From contig JANWVF010000110.1 in assembly GCA_025056965.1 (NCBI GenBank), forward strand, positions 1-54,311: a stretch of DNA of 54,311 bases, in the 5' to 3' direction. The notes beneath the pieces are model-generated. The model was given only the letters and a program-made list of their open reading frames with translations. It did not search any database and was not told the origin of the DNA. Position numbers and translations under genes: made by a program. The stretch is from Thermoflexales bacterium (GTDB lineage: Bacteria; Chloroflexota; Anaerolineae; J036; Brachytrichaceae). Positions 1-9,057 of this stretch are shown piece after piece (position 1 is the stretch's first letter; each line of letters starts with the position of its first letter).

Positions 1-1
1 G

Positions 2-226
2 TTCGATATCCTGGCCAGCGGCACGCGCCGCGAAGAGCTGTTGCTGGGCGAGAAGACCGCGCAGCGCACCTACCTCATGCGCCGCATGCTCAGCCAGTTG
101 ATGGCTCCGCAGCCCCAAGGCGCCGGCTACGACATTACGACGGCGATGGAAGCCTTTCTGCAGCGCTTCTCTAAGACTAAGAATAACGAAGAGTTTCTTG
201 CCTCGCTAACGAAGGACATCGCATAG
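2..226 (+). CDS. C-terminal end of an unidentified protein (5' truncated by window)
   Basis: An open frame enters from the left edge and ends at a TAG at 224-226. It gives about 74 residues that are mostly charged and helical, ending in KNNEEFLASLTKDIA. A TTG at 41 could act as a start, but the frame stays open to base 2, so a longer protein cut by the window edge is more likely. No motif lets me name a family. The next gene begins 14 bases downstream on the same strand, which suggests co-transcription. Confidence 0.5.
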   Translation, partial: FDILASGTRREELLLGEKTAQRTYLMRRMLSQLMAPQPQGAGYDITTAMEAFLQRFSKTKNNEEFLASLTKDIA

Positions 227-240
227 TTGCGCTTTAGGCG

Positions 241-1050
241 ATGGAAGACTTCGACCTCGATAGGTTCGAGCTCGATAAATCCGATCGCATTACCTGCAGG
301 ATCGCCCATGGCATCTATCGCATTCTGCACAACCGCAGGGTCGTGGGCGAAGAGTTGTGGGGAATCTTCGGCCTGCTCAGCGGTGGCTACCGGCTGATGA
401 CCGAGATTGATCTGAGATGGCCGGTGCCCAACCAGCAACGAGCGCAGCTAGACCTGGATTCGTCTTGGTCGGCGCGCAAGCTATGGGTGCAGCTAGACCT
501 GGAAGGGCGGCGGCGCGTTGCGCGCTATATGCCGGACAATGCCGAGCTGGAGATCACCATCTATGAGGAGCCGCTGCGCCATGCTGATCTCGGTCGCATG
601 CCGCACGAACAGCAGCTGCAACTTTCGGTGATGACGAGAGCCAGGCGCGTCTATGCTGCCAGAGCAAGCTATGGACCGCACATCTTCCTTGACTACGGCT
701 CAACGCTGCTCAACTTTGCCCATCTGCAGCGTTTAAGGCATTTGAAGCCGGGGTCTCAGGCACAAATTGAGACCGTCGTCGTAACTCAACCTTTGCTCGA
801 GCCTCTGAGCCTATCACAGACTTACTGCTACGTGCGCGACGAGCAGATCACATCCCCAGTCGAGCCATTCATGATCGCGCGGCGCTATACCATCGAGGAA
901 CACGTCGCGGGCAAAGACAAGGATCACATGCCATTTACCACGCTATGGGCCGACCCATACGGCGTGATCATCAAGCAGGATGTCTTGCTTGGGAAAGAGA
1001 CGCACGGGTGTGAGCTGGTGAACTATCGCTGGATCGGCGAGAAGGTTTAA
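241..1050 (+). CDS. Uncharacterised protein, distantly similar to the protein at 2811-3506
   Basis: A 269-residue soluble protein without signal peptide or membrane segment; function unknown. It starts at ATG 241. Several blocks align by eye, in order, with the protein encoded at 2811-3506: GIYRIL near residue 25, VVGEELW near 35, an Asp-rich strand block near 72, LKPGSQAQIETVVVT near 168, CYVRDEQ near 197, and RRYTIEEH followed by LWADPYGVI near 215-240. The pattern suggests a shared mostly beta-strand fold. It is probably co-transcribed with the partial gene before it and converges with nuoN across a 224-base gap. Confidence 0.7.
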   Translation: MEDFDLDRFELDKSDRITCRIAHGIYRILHNRRVVGEELWGIFGLLSGGYRLMTEIDLRWPVPNQQRAQLDLDSSWSARKLWVQLDLEGRRRVARYMPDNAELEITIYEEPLRHADLGRMPHEQQLQLSVMTRARRVYAARASYGPHIFLDYGSTLLNFAHLQRLRHLKPGSQAQIETVVVTQPLLEPLSLSQTYCYVRDEQITSPVEPFMIARRYTIEEHVAGKDKDHMPFTTLWADPYGVIIKQDVLLGKETHGCELVNYRWIGEKV

Positions 1051-1274
1051 ATCAACTCGCCTTTGCTCGGCCCATCGCCTGCCTCTGAAGAAGCGCCAGC
1101 AGCCGATGACAAATTAGGAGAGTAGAGGACAGCGCTGGGCACGACGGACAGAAGGCAGCCGATGGAGTAGCTGATGGCGTTGCCATCAACTACCACCCAC
1201 GCAGCCCGGCGCCACGCCTGCCGCCCGTGTGTCCGCCACCGAGGCATCCTGGAGTGGAAGCGAACGGCGCGTGA
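1051..1274. other. Convergent intergenic gap with no recognisable gene
   Basis: This 224-base gap lies between two convergent stop codons. Short open frames cross it on both strands, but none has a Shine-Dalgarno site or recognisable protein sequence. I see no clear hairpin with a T tract. The 10-mer GCAGCCGATG occurs twice, about 45 bases apart, with no obvious meaning. Confidence 0.4.
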
Positions 1275-2729
1275 TCATCGGGTGATGCTTTGCACGCCAG
1301 CGGTGATGATGCCGAGCAAAGGCGCCGGCAACAAGCCAAAGATGAACACTGCGGCGACGCTGATGGCGGCAGCCAGCGAACGCGGCGCATTGGCCGGGAT
1401 CGGCTCGCCTTCGGTTTGCGGCTCGCGCATGAACATCGTCATCACCAGCCGCAAGTAGAAATACGCCGACACCACGCTAGTTAGCACGCCGACCACGGCC
1501 AACCAGGTCAGCCCGGCAGCGACTGTTGCGCTGAATAGGAAGTATTTGCCGACAAAGCCGGCCGTCGGCGGGATGCCGATGAGTGAGAACATCGCGATGG
1601 CCATTACGATGCCCAGCAGTGGCTTGCGGCGGCTAAGGCCGGTGTAGGCGTCGAAGGTCTGGTTCTCCTCCGCGCCGCTGCCTACGGCAGTCATCACGGC
1701 GAAGGCGGCCAACGTGGTGAAGGCATATGCGGCCAAGTAGAAGAGCACGCCTACCACGCCTGACTCGCTCCCTGCTGCGACGCCGGCCAGCGCGTAGCCT
1801 GCATGCGCGATGCTGGAGTAGGCTAGCATGCGTTTGATGTTGTTCTGCACCAGCGCAGCGACGTTGCCCACAATCATGGTCAGCGCGGCGATCGCGGCCA
1901 CGATCGGTTGCCACTCCGGCAACAAAGGTTGAAAGCCGAACATGAACACGCGCAGTAAAGCTGCGAAGCCGGCTGCCTTGGTCGCGGTGGCCATGAACGC
2001 GGTCACGGTCGTCGGCGCGCCTTCGTATACGTCGGGCGTCCACATGTGGAACGGCGCTGCGGCGACTTTGAAGCCCAGCCCGACTAAGATCAGCGCGGCC
2101 CCAGCGAAGAGCAGCGCTGAGTCATACGCAGGCGCGCCATTCGTGCTGAGGATGGCCGATAGCGCCGGCAGCGAGGTGGTGCCGGTGGCGCCGTATACCA
2201 GTGCGATGCCGTATACCAAGAACCCTGAAGCAAACGCGCCCGTCAGGAAGTACTTCATCGCCGATTCCTCGCTCTCCAACCGCGGTCGGGCAATACCGCA
2301 CAAGATGTAGAGGGGGATCGAGAGCAGCTCAACGGCCAGGAATGCTGTCAGCAGGTTCATCGCGTGGCCCATCAGCATCATGCCTCCGACGGAGAACAGC
2401 ATGAGCGCGTAGAACTCGCCGCGCAAAATGCCGCGCACCTCGTTGTAGCGCAGCGCCATGAGCACCGCGAGGACGCCGATGGCAGCCAGCAGCGCGTCCA
2501 GGAAGAAGGCATAGCCGTCAGCGCGCACCATATCGCGGAACGCGTTGAATGGCGCAGCGCTCATCAGGAGGAGCGCGACCAGGCCAGCCACGACGAGCGT
2601 GCCGACGGATAGCCAAGCCGTCACGGACTTTCGCTCGGCCGGCAGCGCTAGGTCAATCAGCAGCAGCGCGATGCCGCCGACGGTGACGACAAGGAAGGGA
2701 AGAACTGCGATCAGATCGTTAGCGGACAT
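1275..2729 (-). CDS. nuoN: NADH-quinone oxidoreductase subunit N
   Basis: Membrane antiporter-like subunit of respiratory complex I, taking part in proton pumping coupled to quinone reduction. The 484-residue length and near-continuous hydrophobic helices fit NuoN. Family residues are visible: Glu134 in the AVELLS motif, Lys221 in the GFKVAAAPFHMW motif, Lys251 in the ATKAAGF segment, and LAYSSIAHAGY near 302-312. The start is the ATG at 2729. Subunit N normally closes a nuoA-N operon just after nuoM, but here the upstream gene on the same strand is an unknown protein and no other nuo gene is present. It may therefore be an extra or relocated copy. Confidence 0.93.
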   Translation of the reverse strand: MSANDLIAVLPFLVVTVGGIALLLIDLALPAERKSVTAWLSVGTLVVAGLVALLLMSAAPFNAFRDMVRADGYAFFLDALLAAIGVLAVLMALRYNEVRGILRGEFYALMLFSVGGMMLMGHAMNLLTAFLAVELLSIPLYILCGIARPRLESEESAMKYFLTGAFASGFLVYGIALVYGATGTTSLPALSAILSTNGAPAYDSALLFAGAALILVGLGFKVAAAPFHMWTPDVYEGAPTTVTAFMATATKAAGFAALLRVFMFGFQPLLPEWQPIVAAIAALTMIVGNVAALVQNNIKRMLAYSSIAHAGYALAGVAAGSESGVVGVLFYLAAYAFTTLAAFAVMTAVGSGAEENQTFDAYTGLSRRKPLLGIVMAIAMFSLIGIPPTAGFVGKYFLFSATVAAGLTWLAVVGVLTSVVSAYFYLRLVMTMFMREPQTEGEPIPANAPRSLAAAISVAAVFIFGLLPAPLLGIITAGVQSITR

Positions 2730-2758
2730 AGTGTAGTGTTGACAACAGAGCGAATTGT

Positions 2759-2785
2759 AGCGCCTTCTTCGTTCAGGAAGGCGCT
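2759..2785 (-). terminator. Nine-base-pair hairpin between an unknown gene and nuoN
   Basis: AGCGCCTTC and GAAGGCGCT form a perfect 9-bp stem with a 9-base loop. It lies just past the end of the minus-strand gene at 2811 and before nuoN. There is no T tract on either side, so it may be a weak or Rho-dependent terminator, or an RNA-processing element. Confidence 0.35.
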
Positions 2786-2810
2786 CGGACGTCGAGAGCG
2801 CATGAGGGGG

Positions 2811-3506
2811 TCATACATTTTTCGCCGTCAGCTGAAAGCGCAGGCCATCAGCGGCGATGAAATCGTAGAGCACGCCGTCGTCATCGCACCAGAATTGCGC
2901 CGTGGCGTGCGCTTGTCCGTTGGCTTGGGTCGCGATCTCGTAATGTTGCAACATCATCTCCCCGAAGCGCGTGGAATGGCTTTCATCCGGCCGGCGACGG
3001 TAGATTTGCCGAACCGCAGTCGGTTTGAACGTAATTGCGTCGAGTAAGAAGGCGTCGAACGCTCGCGATTGACCCGGCTGTAGCCGGCTGCGCCAGACAG
3101 TGACCATGACGCACAGTGGCGTCGTCCAGCCGATCTCGATGTCTTCGCGCCAGGCGATGCGCTTTTCATGGATTTCAGCTTGGTGTCGCCAGCAGATCGT
3201 CGCCTGGTCGCGATGCTCGCCTGACACGCAGATGCGGCTTTCGCGCTTACCGAAGAGACCGTGGATGGTGAACTCGATCAGTCGGAGCTGCGGGTCGAGC
3301 ACGATCGTCATGGCGTCGCTGCGCGGCTCATCGAATGGCGCCACGCGCACGGTCTCGTTGTCTACGCGGATCGAGGCGTCGGGCATGCGGATGGCTTGCC
3401 ATCGTTCGTCTGCGATCACGTCGCCGGACGGCGCGAAGGTCTGGTAGATGCCTTTGCGATTGGTGCTCAGCACAGGATGGCCCATGCGCAGTGATGTGAG
3501 TCGCAT
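2811..3506 (-). CDS. Uncharacterised protein, distantly similar to the protein at 241-1050
   Basis: A 231-residue soluble protein of unknown function. It shares ordered sequence blocks with the 241-1050 product: GIYQTF near residue 19, VIADERW near 30, an LDPQLRL strand block near 70, LQPGQSRAFDAFLLD near 142, YRRRPDE near 169, and a final HYEIATQ then FWCDDDGVLYDF. The order and spacing of these blocks suggest two divergent members of one family on either side of nuoN. It is transcribed toward nuoN and divergently from the CNNM gene at 3559. No signal peptide or metal-binding cluster is evident. Confidence 0.7.
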   Translation of the reverse strand: MRLTSLRMGHPVLSTNRKGIYQTFAPSGDVIADERWQAIRMPDASIRVDNETVRVAPFDEPRSDAMTIVLDPQLRLIEFTIHGLFGKRESRICVSGEHRDQATICWRHQAEIHEKRIAWREDIEIGWTTPLCVMVTVWRSRLQPGQSRAFDAFLLDAITFKPTAVRQIYRRRPDESHSTRFGEMMLQHYEIATQANGQAHATAQFWCDDDGVLYDFIAADGLRFQLTAKNV

Positions 3507-3558
3507 TCGGTCGCGCGACGAAGGCTAGAATATGCACGCGGCACGCGGCGCATTATAG

Positions 3559-4899
3559 ATGGATGTGGATATCACCGTTGGCATCGTCAGCCTGTTCGCG
3601 TTGATCCTGATCAACGCTTTCTTCGTCTTTGCGGAGTATAGCGTAGCAGTCTCGCGCAAAACGCGCATTGCCGAGCTTGCGGATAAAGGCAACGCGCGAG
3701 CGAAGTTGATTCTCAATGTGATGCAAGACCCGGACCGCTTCTTCGCCGCAACACAAGTGGGGGTCACCATCACGTCACTGGCCGTCGGCGCGCTGAGCGA
3801 GCCAGCTTTTAGCCGCTTACTAAGTGGCCTGTTTGCGACGTTCGAGGGGGCTGTGCCGTTCGTCCGCGGCATCGCCGCCTTTCTCGGCACGGTCAGTGGC
3901 CTGTTGATCGCCTCGTATTTCCAAATTGTGTTCGCTGAGCTTGTGCCTCGTTCGATCACCCTGCGCGCAGCGGAGCGCGTTGCGCTGATCGTCGTCCCGC
4001 CGATGAACGCGTTGGCGATGCTCTTTCGCCCGTTCGTCGGACTGCTCAAAGGTTCATCGCGCTGGGTGTTGCGCGCGCTGGGTTTTCGGGCGGATGCGGA
4101 GGCCGAGCGGCTGCACACCATTGAGGAATTGCGCATGCTCATCGAGGCCAGCGAGCGCGGCGGCGCGATCGAGTCGGAGCAGGGTGAGATGCTCAGCAAA
4201 GTCTTTACGTTTGGCGACACGACCGTGCGTGAGGTGATGATCCCACGCACGGAGATGATCTGCGTCAACGTCGAGGCGTCGTTGCAGGAGGTCGGGCACA
4301 TCTTCTCCACGCATGCCTACAACCGGCTGCCGGTATACGAAGAATCGCTCGACCACATTATCGGCGTCCTGCATATCAAAGACCTGTTGCGGGCGCTGCT
4401 GTCATCCACGCGCGTGCCGTCCATTCGCCAGCTCATGCGCGAGCCGTTCTTCGTGCCGGATACGCAGCGCGCCGACGAATTACTGCAGCAGTTCCGCGCC
4501 CGGCGTGAATACATGGCGGTCGTCCTGGATGAATACGGCGGCACGGCCGGGCTGGTCACGCTGAACGACTTGGTCGCGCGCATCGTCGGCGAGGTCGGAG
4601 ATGCCGTTGCGTCAACCCTTCCGGATATTCAGCAAACCGGCGACGGCAGCGTGCTGATCAATGGCCTCATGACCATCGGCGACGTGAACGATGCCTTTGG
4701 GCTGAGCCTGGAAGATCCCAATTACGACACGATCGGCGGGTTCGTCATGGGCCAGCTCGGTCGCATCCCCGTCGTGGGCGACTCAGTCGAGCTTAAGTCG
4801 CAGGGGGTGGTGCTTTCCGTCGAGGAGATGGACAAGCTGCGCGTGGCGCGGTTGCGCCTGCGGCGGATCGCCGGAGACTTTCCCACGCGCAAACCTTGA
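3559..4899 (+). CDS. CNNM/HlyC-CorC family membrane protein (DUF21, CBS pair, CorC_HlyC)
   Basis: A 446-residue integral membrane protein, probably an ion transporter or efflux regulator; the family includes CorC/MpfA-type magnesium exporters once called hemolysins. Residues 1-190 form the DUF21 region with hydrophobic helices and the signature FFVFAEYSVAVSRKTR and GVTITSLAVGALSEP. A CBS pair follows at about 210-335, including REVMIPRTEM and VVLDEYGGTAGLVTLNDL. A CorC_HlyC domain closes the protein at about 355-440. The ATG at 3559 is preceded by a short divergent gap. Substrate cannot be told from sequence. Confidence 0.92.
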   Translation: MDVDITVGIVSLFALILINAFFVFAEYSVAVSRKTRIAELADKGNARAKLILNVMQDPDRFFAATQVGVTITSLAVGALSEPAFSRLLSGLFATFEGAVPFVRGIAAFLGTVSGLLIASYFQIVFAELVPRSITLRAAERVALIVVPPMNALAMLFRPFVGLLKGSSRWVLRALGFRADAEAERLHTIEELRMLIEASERGGAIESEQGEMLSKVFTFGDTTVREVMIPRTEMICVNVEASLQEVGHIFSTHAYNRLPVYEESLDHIIGVLHIKDLLRALLSSTRVPSIRQLMREPFFVPDTQRADELLQQFRARREYMAVVLDEYGGTAGLVTLNDLVARIVGEVGDAVASTLPDIQQTGDGSVLINGLMTIGDVNDAFGLSLEDPNYDTIGGFVMGQLGRIPVVGDSVELKSQGVVLSVEEMDKLRVARLRLRRIAGDFPTRKP

Positions 4900-4926
4900 G
4901 CTACCCGTCACGAGCCTAAGTTGCCG

Positions 4927-6213
4927 TTATTCTTGAAGCACAAAGGGTAAGTAGGCTGGCTTGTCACGGATCTCCGAGCGCAGCCGATAGATCGTGCCGC
5001 TGTAGCTCACCAGGTAGAGTTCTCCGTTGACGTCTTCGCCGAACGACGAGATGTTGTAGCCAGTGTCACGGATGAAAGCGCTTGTGAACGGTGCGCCGGG
5101 CGACGGTCTCCAGGCGGCGAATAGTTTGCCCGAGACATAGTCGCCGTAGAAGTAGACCCCGTTTAACCAGGGGAAGTCCGAGCCGCGATATACGTAGCCA
5201 CCGGTCACTGAGCCGCCTAAGCTGCGGCCGTAGTCTGTGATCGGCATCGTGGGCGCGATGCCGCTGGGCGGGCAATCGAACGATCCGCCGATGCTCGACC
5301 CGTCGCTGTAGGGAATGCTGCCCTCGTACTGGCTCCAGCCGAAGTTGAGGCCGGCCGATGCGCCGGCCGGCACAAAGTTGATTTCCTCTCGTGCGCCTTG
5401 TCCGACGTCGGCGATATATAGGTCGCCGGTTTGTCGGTCGAATGAATTACGCCATGGGTTGCGCAGTCCGATGGCCCATACTTCCGGACGCTGCGTAGTG
5501 GTGAAGATATTACCGGCAGGGATGGTGTAAGTGATCTGCCCAACGACGTTCAGGCGCAGGATCTTCCCGCGCAGGTCGCCGGGGTCCTGGGCTGCGCAGA
5601 ATGGGTCGCCCCCACCGCCGCCGTCGCCGACGGCCGCGTAGAGATGGCCGTCGGGGCCGAAGCCGATCCAACCCGCGTTGTGGTTGCCATAGATGGGGTG
5701 GGGGATGGTCAATAGAATCTGCCCACTGCTGGGGTCGGCGACATCCGGGTCGCTGGAGACGCGGTAACGCGCGATTACCTGATCGCCTGACTTGTTGGTG
5801 TAATACACGTAGAAGCGGCCGGTCGTCGGATAGTCCGGCTCGAAGGCTAGGCCGAGCAGGCCGTCTTCGCCGCAGCACAGCACCAGCGCCGTCAAGTTCA
5901 GGAAAGGCGTGCCGAGCACGCTGCCGTTTTTAATGATCTTGATCACTCCTCTCTGCTCGACGACGAACAACCGCGAATCCCCAGCGTGGGTAACGAAAAC
6001 GGGCGAATTGAAACCGCTCGCTACCGGCTCGAAGCCGATGCTTACGATGATTGAGTTAGGTGGAACGATAGTTGACGACCGTGCACTTGCGTAGCCGAGT
6101 GCCTGGGCAGTGCGCAGGGGTTGAAGAATGGCCGCGCAAAGCGCCAACGCGACTGTGATCGGCAGAAGCCGACGACATGCGGTTGACTTAATAGACAGGC
6201 GAGAAGCCGACAT
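4927..6213 (-). CDS. Exported PQQ-type glucose/sorbosone dehydrogenase-like beta-propeller
   Basis: A 428-residue secreted protein of the GSDH (soluble aldose sugar dehydrogenase) family, which uses PQQ to oxidise sugars. A signal peptide occupies about residues 1-38 (basic start, hydrophobic core, then AQALGYA). The propeller begins with GFNSPVFVTHAGDSRLFVVE. It carries GEDGLLGLAFEPDYPTTG, the NHNAGWIGFGPDGHLY strand with the likely catalytic His, AVGDGGGGGDPF, and WAIGLRNPWRNSFD, which all match the family. An AGGAGG six bases before the ATG supports the start. Whether it binds PQQ or is an inactive relative cannot be settled. It lies downstream of the WD40 lipoprotein on the same strand. 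Confidence 0.88.
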   Translation of the reverse strand: MSASRLSIKSTACRRLLPITVALALCAAILQPLRTAQALGYASARSSTIVPPNSIIVSIGFEPVASGFNSPVFVTHAGDSRLFVVEQRGVIKIIKNGSVLGTPFLNLTALVLCCGEDGLLGLAFEPDYPTTGRFYVYYTNKSGDQVIARYRVSSDPDVADPSSGQILLTIPHPIYGNHNAGWIGFGPDGHLYAAVGDGGGGGDPFCAAQDPGDLRGKILRLNVVGQITYTIPAGNIFTTTQRPEVWAIGLRNPWRNSFDRQTGDLYIADVGQGAREEINFVPAGASAGLNFGWSQYEGSIPYSDGSSIGGSFDCPPSGIAPTMPITDYGRSLGGSVTGGYVYRGSDFPWLNGVYFYGDYVSGKLFAAWRPSPGAPFTSAFIRDTGYNISSFGEDVNGELYLVSYSGTIYRLRSEIRDKPAYLPFVLQE

Positions 6214-6488
6214 GTCGGTCCTCCTGACAGGGTGTCATTCTTGTTCCAATGCAGCTCAATGCGCCCTAATCGCCCTGACATTGTAAGCCCTAACTGGGCG
6301 GCTGCACTAACTAATAGGTAGGCAGCGTCTTCGCCCTCAGCGGCCAGGACCGCTCCCTTTCGGACGCTCGCTCGCGGCTTTCGGCTAGATGGCAATCTAT
6401 CGAAGCCAGCGATGAGCGTGAGAAGACGTCGGCGAAGGGTGAGCTATCCCTGCGCTTGAGCGCTTTCGCTGGGTTGCGCGCACGAGGC

Positions 6489-8615
6489 TCAGGGCGATGG
6501 CACGCCCCACACGATGAGGGTGTTGTCGCTTGCAACGGACACGAGTGTCTTCCCGTCGGGCGCAAAAGCAACATGACGCAGGCTGTGGTCCAGTGGGTTG
6601 GTCACAACCCAGCCACGGTTTTCGTCGGCCAGGTCGAACAGCAACAGCGGATAGTCTGTGCCGACTGCGGCCAGCGGCAAGCCACTAATAGGTGAGAGCG
6701 CTAGGTCGAAGTAGCGATTCCCGCTCTCGATATAACGTCGCACTTCGCGCCGTGTGACATCCAGCACGGCCAACTCGCTCCGACGGTTCTCAGCGGCGAC
6801 GACTAGGGTGGTACCGTCGGGGGAAAGTGCGAGGCTCACCGGTTTGCTCGAATGTTGGCCGATTTCCGTCCACGAATCCAGCCGCCGGCCATCGACGGCA
6901 TCCCAGAAGGTCACTGCTCGCCCGTGCGCAGCAACGAGCGCGCGCCCGTCTGGCGTGAAGGTTGGCCCGGCGACTTGCCCATCGAGTCGTTCCAGCACTT
7001 GCAGGCGACGCGGCTCGGCGGCACGCCACAGCTTGATTGTGCCGCGTTCCTGGTTGTGCTCGCGCAGACCAAGGGCTAACGTCGCGCCGTCCGGTGAGAA
7101 CGCTAGTCCGGCTAAGAGGCTGCCCGGCTCGCTGAACTCGGCCAACTTCTGGCTGCTGTTGGCATCCCAGATGCTGACGATGCAGTTGGTACTCAAAGCA
7201 GAGTTCGGCGGGGCAATGTGGAATCCGATAGCCACTCGCGCCCCGTCTGGGGAAATCGCTATGAGCTCCGCCGAGCGGATTTCGTTGCTCGGCACGAGGC
7301 GCTCGCCGATCGTTCGTACGATGCGCCCTTCACTCATGCGCCAGAGGCGGACGAGGCCGGAGCTTTCGCCGAGCCCAAGGAGATCCGCCGATGTTGCGAA
7401 GGCTGCGTCAATGTATAGCGGTAGGTGGTCGAGGCTTTGGACGCGCCAAGCCTCCTCCGTTCTGACTGGCGTCCAGCGCTCCACGTAGTTATCCATCCAC
7501 TCCAGGAAGAGCGCCTGTTCGCCGATCGCCAGCCCCCCGAGCCAGATTTCACGCCACTCTGGCATACCGGTAGCGACGCGATGCTGAACCTGCGAGCCGT
7601 CGCGCAGGTTGCGGATTTCGACCACGCCCCCGGTTAGTCCGATGGCCAGCCGGTCTCCGGCTGGTGAAAGCGCCATCTCGCGCACTGCTTGGTAGTTGCC
7701 ACGATAGGTCTCGATCACACCTGTCGACGCCACGTCGCCCTGACCGGCCGAGGCGAGCTGGATCGTCCCATCCTGCAGCAGGATGGCCAGTTGTCGGCCG
7801 TTCGCGGAGACCGCGACATGCTCTACGTCGGCGGGATAGCGCAGCGCATTCACTGCGCCGCTGTCCGGATCGAGCGTCGCCAGCCCTTCGCCCTGCGAGA
7901 AAAGCAGCCGTCCGTTTGCCAGGAAGTGGAGCGCGAACGGATGGCGATTAGGGCGCGTGATCGAAAGCGTGCGCTCGATCTGCCCGCGCTGCGTGTTGAT
8001 GATCGCAATTTGTCCCGTCTGCCCGCTGTCGAACAGGGTCGTGGCGAAGCGCTCCCCTCGCGGCGCGAGCGCAATGTGTTCGGCGTAACCTTCGGCCGGG
8101 TTGTCCCAGCGGCGCAGTTCCCGGCCGCTCATCGCGTCGAGCAGAATGAAGTCCGTGCGCCCGTCAACATACGTCCCGCTGCTGCGCACGATGGCTAGCG
8201 TTTCTCCGGTTGGCGAGAACGCCACGTCGGTCACGTTCGCGTCGTCCAAGAAGTCGGCCATCGCGTACTGTGGGCTTAGCTGCGCTGCATCGTAGACGTG
8301 CACGCCGGTGGCGGCGACGATGGCGAGAAGCCGCTCGTCGGGCGAGGGGAGAAGCTGGCGGATACTGCCGCTACCTAGCCGCGCCAGCGGCGCGACGCGC
8401 GCCATAGTATCGAGCGTGATCGCCTGCTCGGGGATACGGATGGCCGGCAGGACGGTGACCGGCGGCGCAGGCGTGACGGTGACATTTGGGGTGCGCTGCG
8501 GGGTAGCCGGCGCGCATGCAGCCAGCACCAAGCTGCATGCCATCCCCCATCGTTTTACCTCAGTTAGGACAGCTATACGCCCCATCCCCCACGACGGCAC
8601 TGCACGTTCGCACAT
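6489..8615 (-). CDS. WD40-repeat lipoprotein
   Basis: A 708-residue predicted surface lipoprotein made of WD40-type beta-propeller repeats. The N-terminus has a long basic leader and the lipobox LVLAAC near residue 34, then a Thr/Pro-rich linker. Repeats carry the usual FSPTGETLAIV, LSPAGDRLAIG, FSPDGATLALG and FAPDGKTLVSV signatures, enough for one or two propellers. AGGAGG eight bases before the ATG at 8615 fixes the start upstream of two alternative methionines. Propellers of this kind are usually interaction scaffolds; the partner is unknown. It is divergent from the cobalamin locus and shares a 570-base intergenic region with it. Confidence 0.88.
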   Translation of the reverse strand: MCERAVPSWGMGRIAVLTEVKRWGMACSLVLAACAPATPQRTPNVTVTPAPPVTVLPAIRIPEQAITLDTMARVAPLARLGSGSIRQLLPSPDERLLAIVAATGVHVYDAAQLSPQYAMADFLDDANVTDVAFSPTGETLAIVRSSGTYVDGRTDFILLDAMSGRELRRWDNPAEGYAEHIALAPRGERFATTLFDSGQTGQIAIINTQRGQIERTLSITRPNRHPFALHFLANGRLLFSQGEGLATLDPDSGAVNALRYPADVEHVAVSANGRQLAILLQDGTIQLASAGQGDVASTGVIETYRGNYQAVREMALSPAGDRLAIGLTGGVVEIRNLRDGSQVQHRVATGMPEWREIWLGGLAIGEQALFLEWMDNYVERWTPVRTEEAWRVQSLDHLPLYIDAAFATSADLLGLGESSGLVRLWRMSEGRIVRTIGERLVPSNEIRSAELIAISPDGARVAIGFHIAPPNSALSTNCIVSIWDANSSQKLAEFSEPGSLLAGLAFSPDGATLALGLREHNQERGTIKLWRAAEPRRLQVLERLDGQVAGPTFTPDGRALVAAHGRAVTFWDAVDGRRLDSWTEIGQHSSKPVSLALSPDGTTLVVAAENRRSELAVLDVTRREVRRYIESGNRYFDLALSPISGLPLAAVGTDYPLLLFDLADENRGWVVTNPLDHSLRHVAFAPDGKTLVSVASDNTLIVWGVPSP

Positions 8616-8826
8616 GATTCAGACCTCCTGAGTCGAAGGATAGCCCAGAAATATGCGGCGTGGGTGTGGGCGAAATCATGGGGGAAAGCCCGCGGCGAAT
8701 GGCTTAATGGGCATAGTAGAGTGGATGAGTATGATCGCTCGGAGTGCTTGTAACCGAGACTCTTAGCTCGTTGATGGTTGCTTTCTCCGCTGGCGTCGCT
8801 GGTATAGCGGCGGAACAGACGCGCTG

Positions 8827-8835
8827 TGCTATACT
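8827..8835 (+). promoter_or_regulatory. Extended -10 promoter of the cobalamin locus
   Basis: TG at 8827-8828, one base, then TATACT at 8830-8835 matches an extended -10 element. No good -35 hexamer lies at the expected distance, as is usual for this promoter class. The predicted start near 8842 is about 13 bases before the first helix of the riboswitch, which supports the assignment. Confidence 0.55.
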
Positions 8836-8854
8836 CACGGACGACAACTGAATA

Positions 8855-9001
8855 CGTCGAGGTGACCCGATGTCTGCGCAGTTGCGCAGGCTGAAAAGCT
8901 CGGAAGCTAGGGCTTAAAGGTGGAAGCCGGTGAAAGTCCGGCGCTGTGCCGCAACTGTAAGCGCGCCGCTGAGCGCGCGAGCCAGGATGCTTGCCTCGAT
9001 G
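8855..9001 (+). ncRNA. Cobalamin (adenosylcobalamin-type) riboswitch aptamer
   Basis: The core AGCCGGTGAAAGTCCGGC at about 8925-8942 is followed by the B12 box GCCGCAACTGTAA at 8949-8961. GAGCCAGGATGC then precedes the closing strand. The outer helix pairs TCGAGG (8857-8862) with CCTCGA (8994-8999). These are the conserved parts of the cobalamin riboswitch. The genes downstream encode corrinoid uptake and salvage, so binding of cobalamin is expected to switch them off. The terminator at 9090-9116 suggests transcriptional control. Confidence 0.95.
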
Positions 9002-9039
9002 AGACTTGCGTTACCTTCTCGGGAACAAGGAGGTGGAGC

Positions 9040-9057
9040 ATGGCCAATGCACCGTGA
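9040..9057 (+). CDS. Possible five-codon leader ORF (MANAP)
   Basis: ATG GCC AAT GCA CCG TGA lies between the cobalamin aptamer and its terminator. AAGGAGGT at 9027-9034 sits five bases before the ATG and is among the best Shine-Dalgarno matches in the window. The stop overlaps the start of a small hairpin at 9050-9065. It could be a translated leader that tunes the terminator. It could also be a Shine-Dalgarno kept as part of the expression platform. There is no protein-level evidence. Confidence 0.3.
   Translation: MANAP

Noticed and set aside
3525-4310. 261-codon minus-strand frame opposite the CNNM gene
   Set aside because: Ser/Thr/Arg-rich shadow product; the plus-strand CNNM domains are unmistakable.
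6042-6574. Two minus-strand frames in the gap between the WD40 and dehydrogenase genes
   Set aside because: They overlap the ends of both genes, lack Shine-Dalgarno sites and have random-looking composition. The 275-base gap also shows only short inverted repeats without T tracts.
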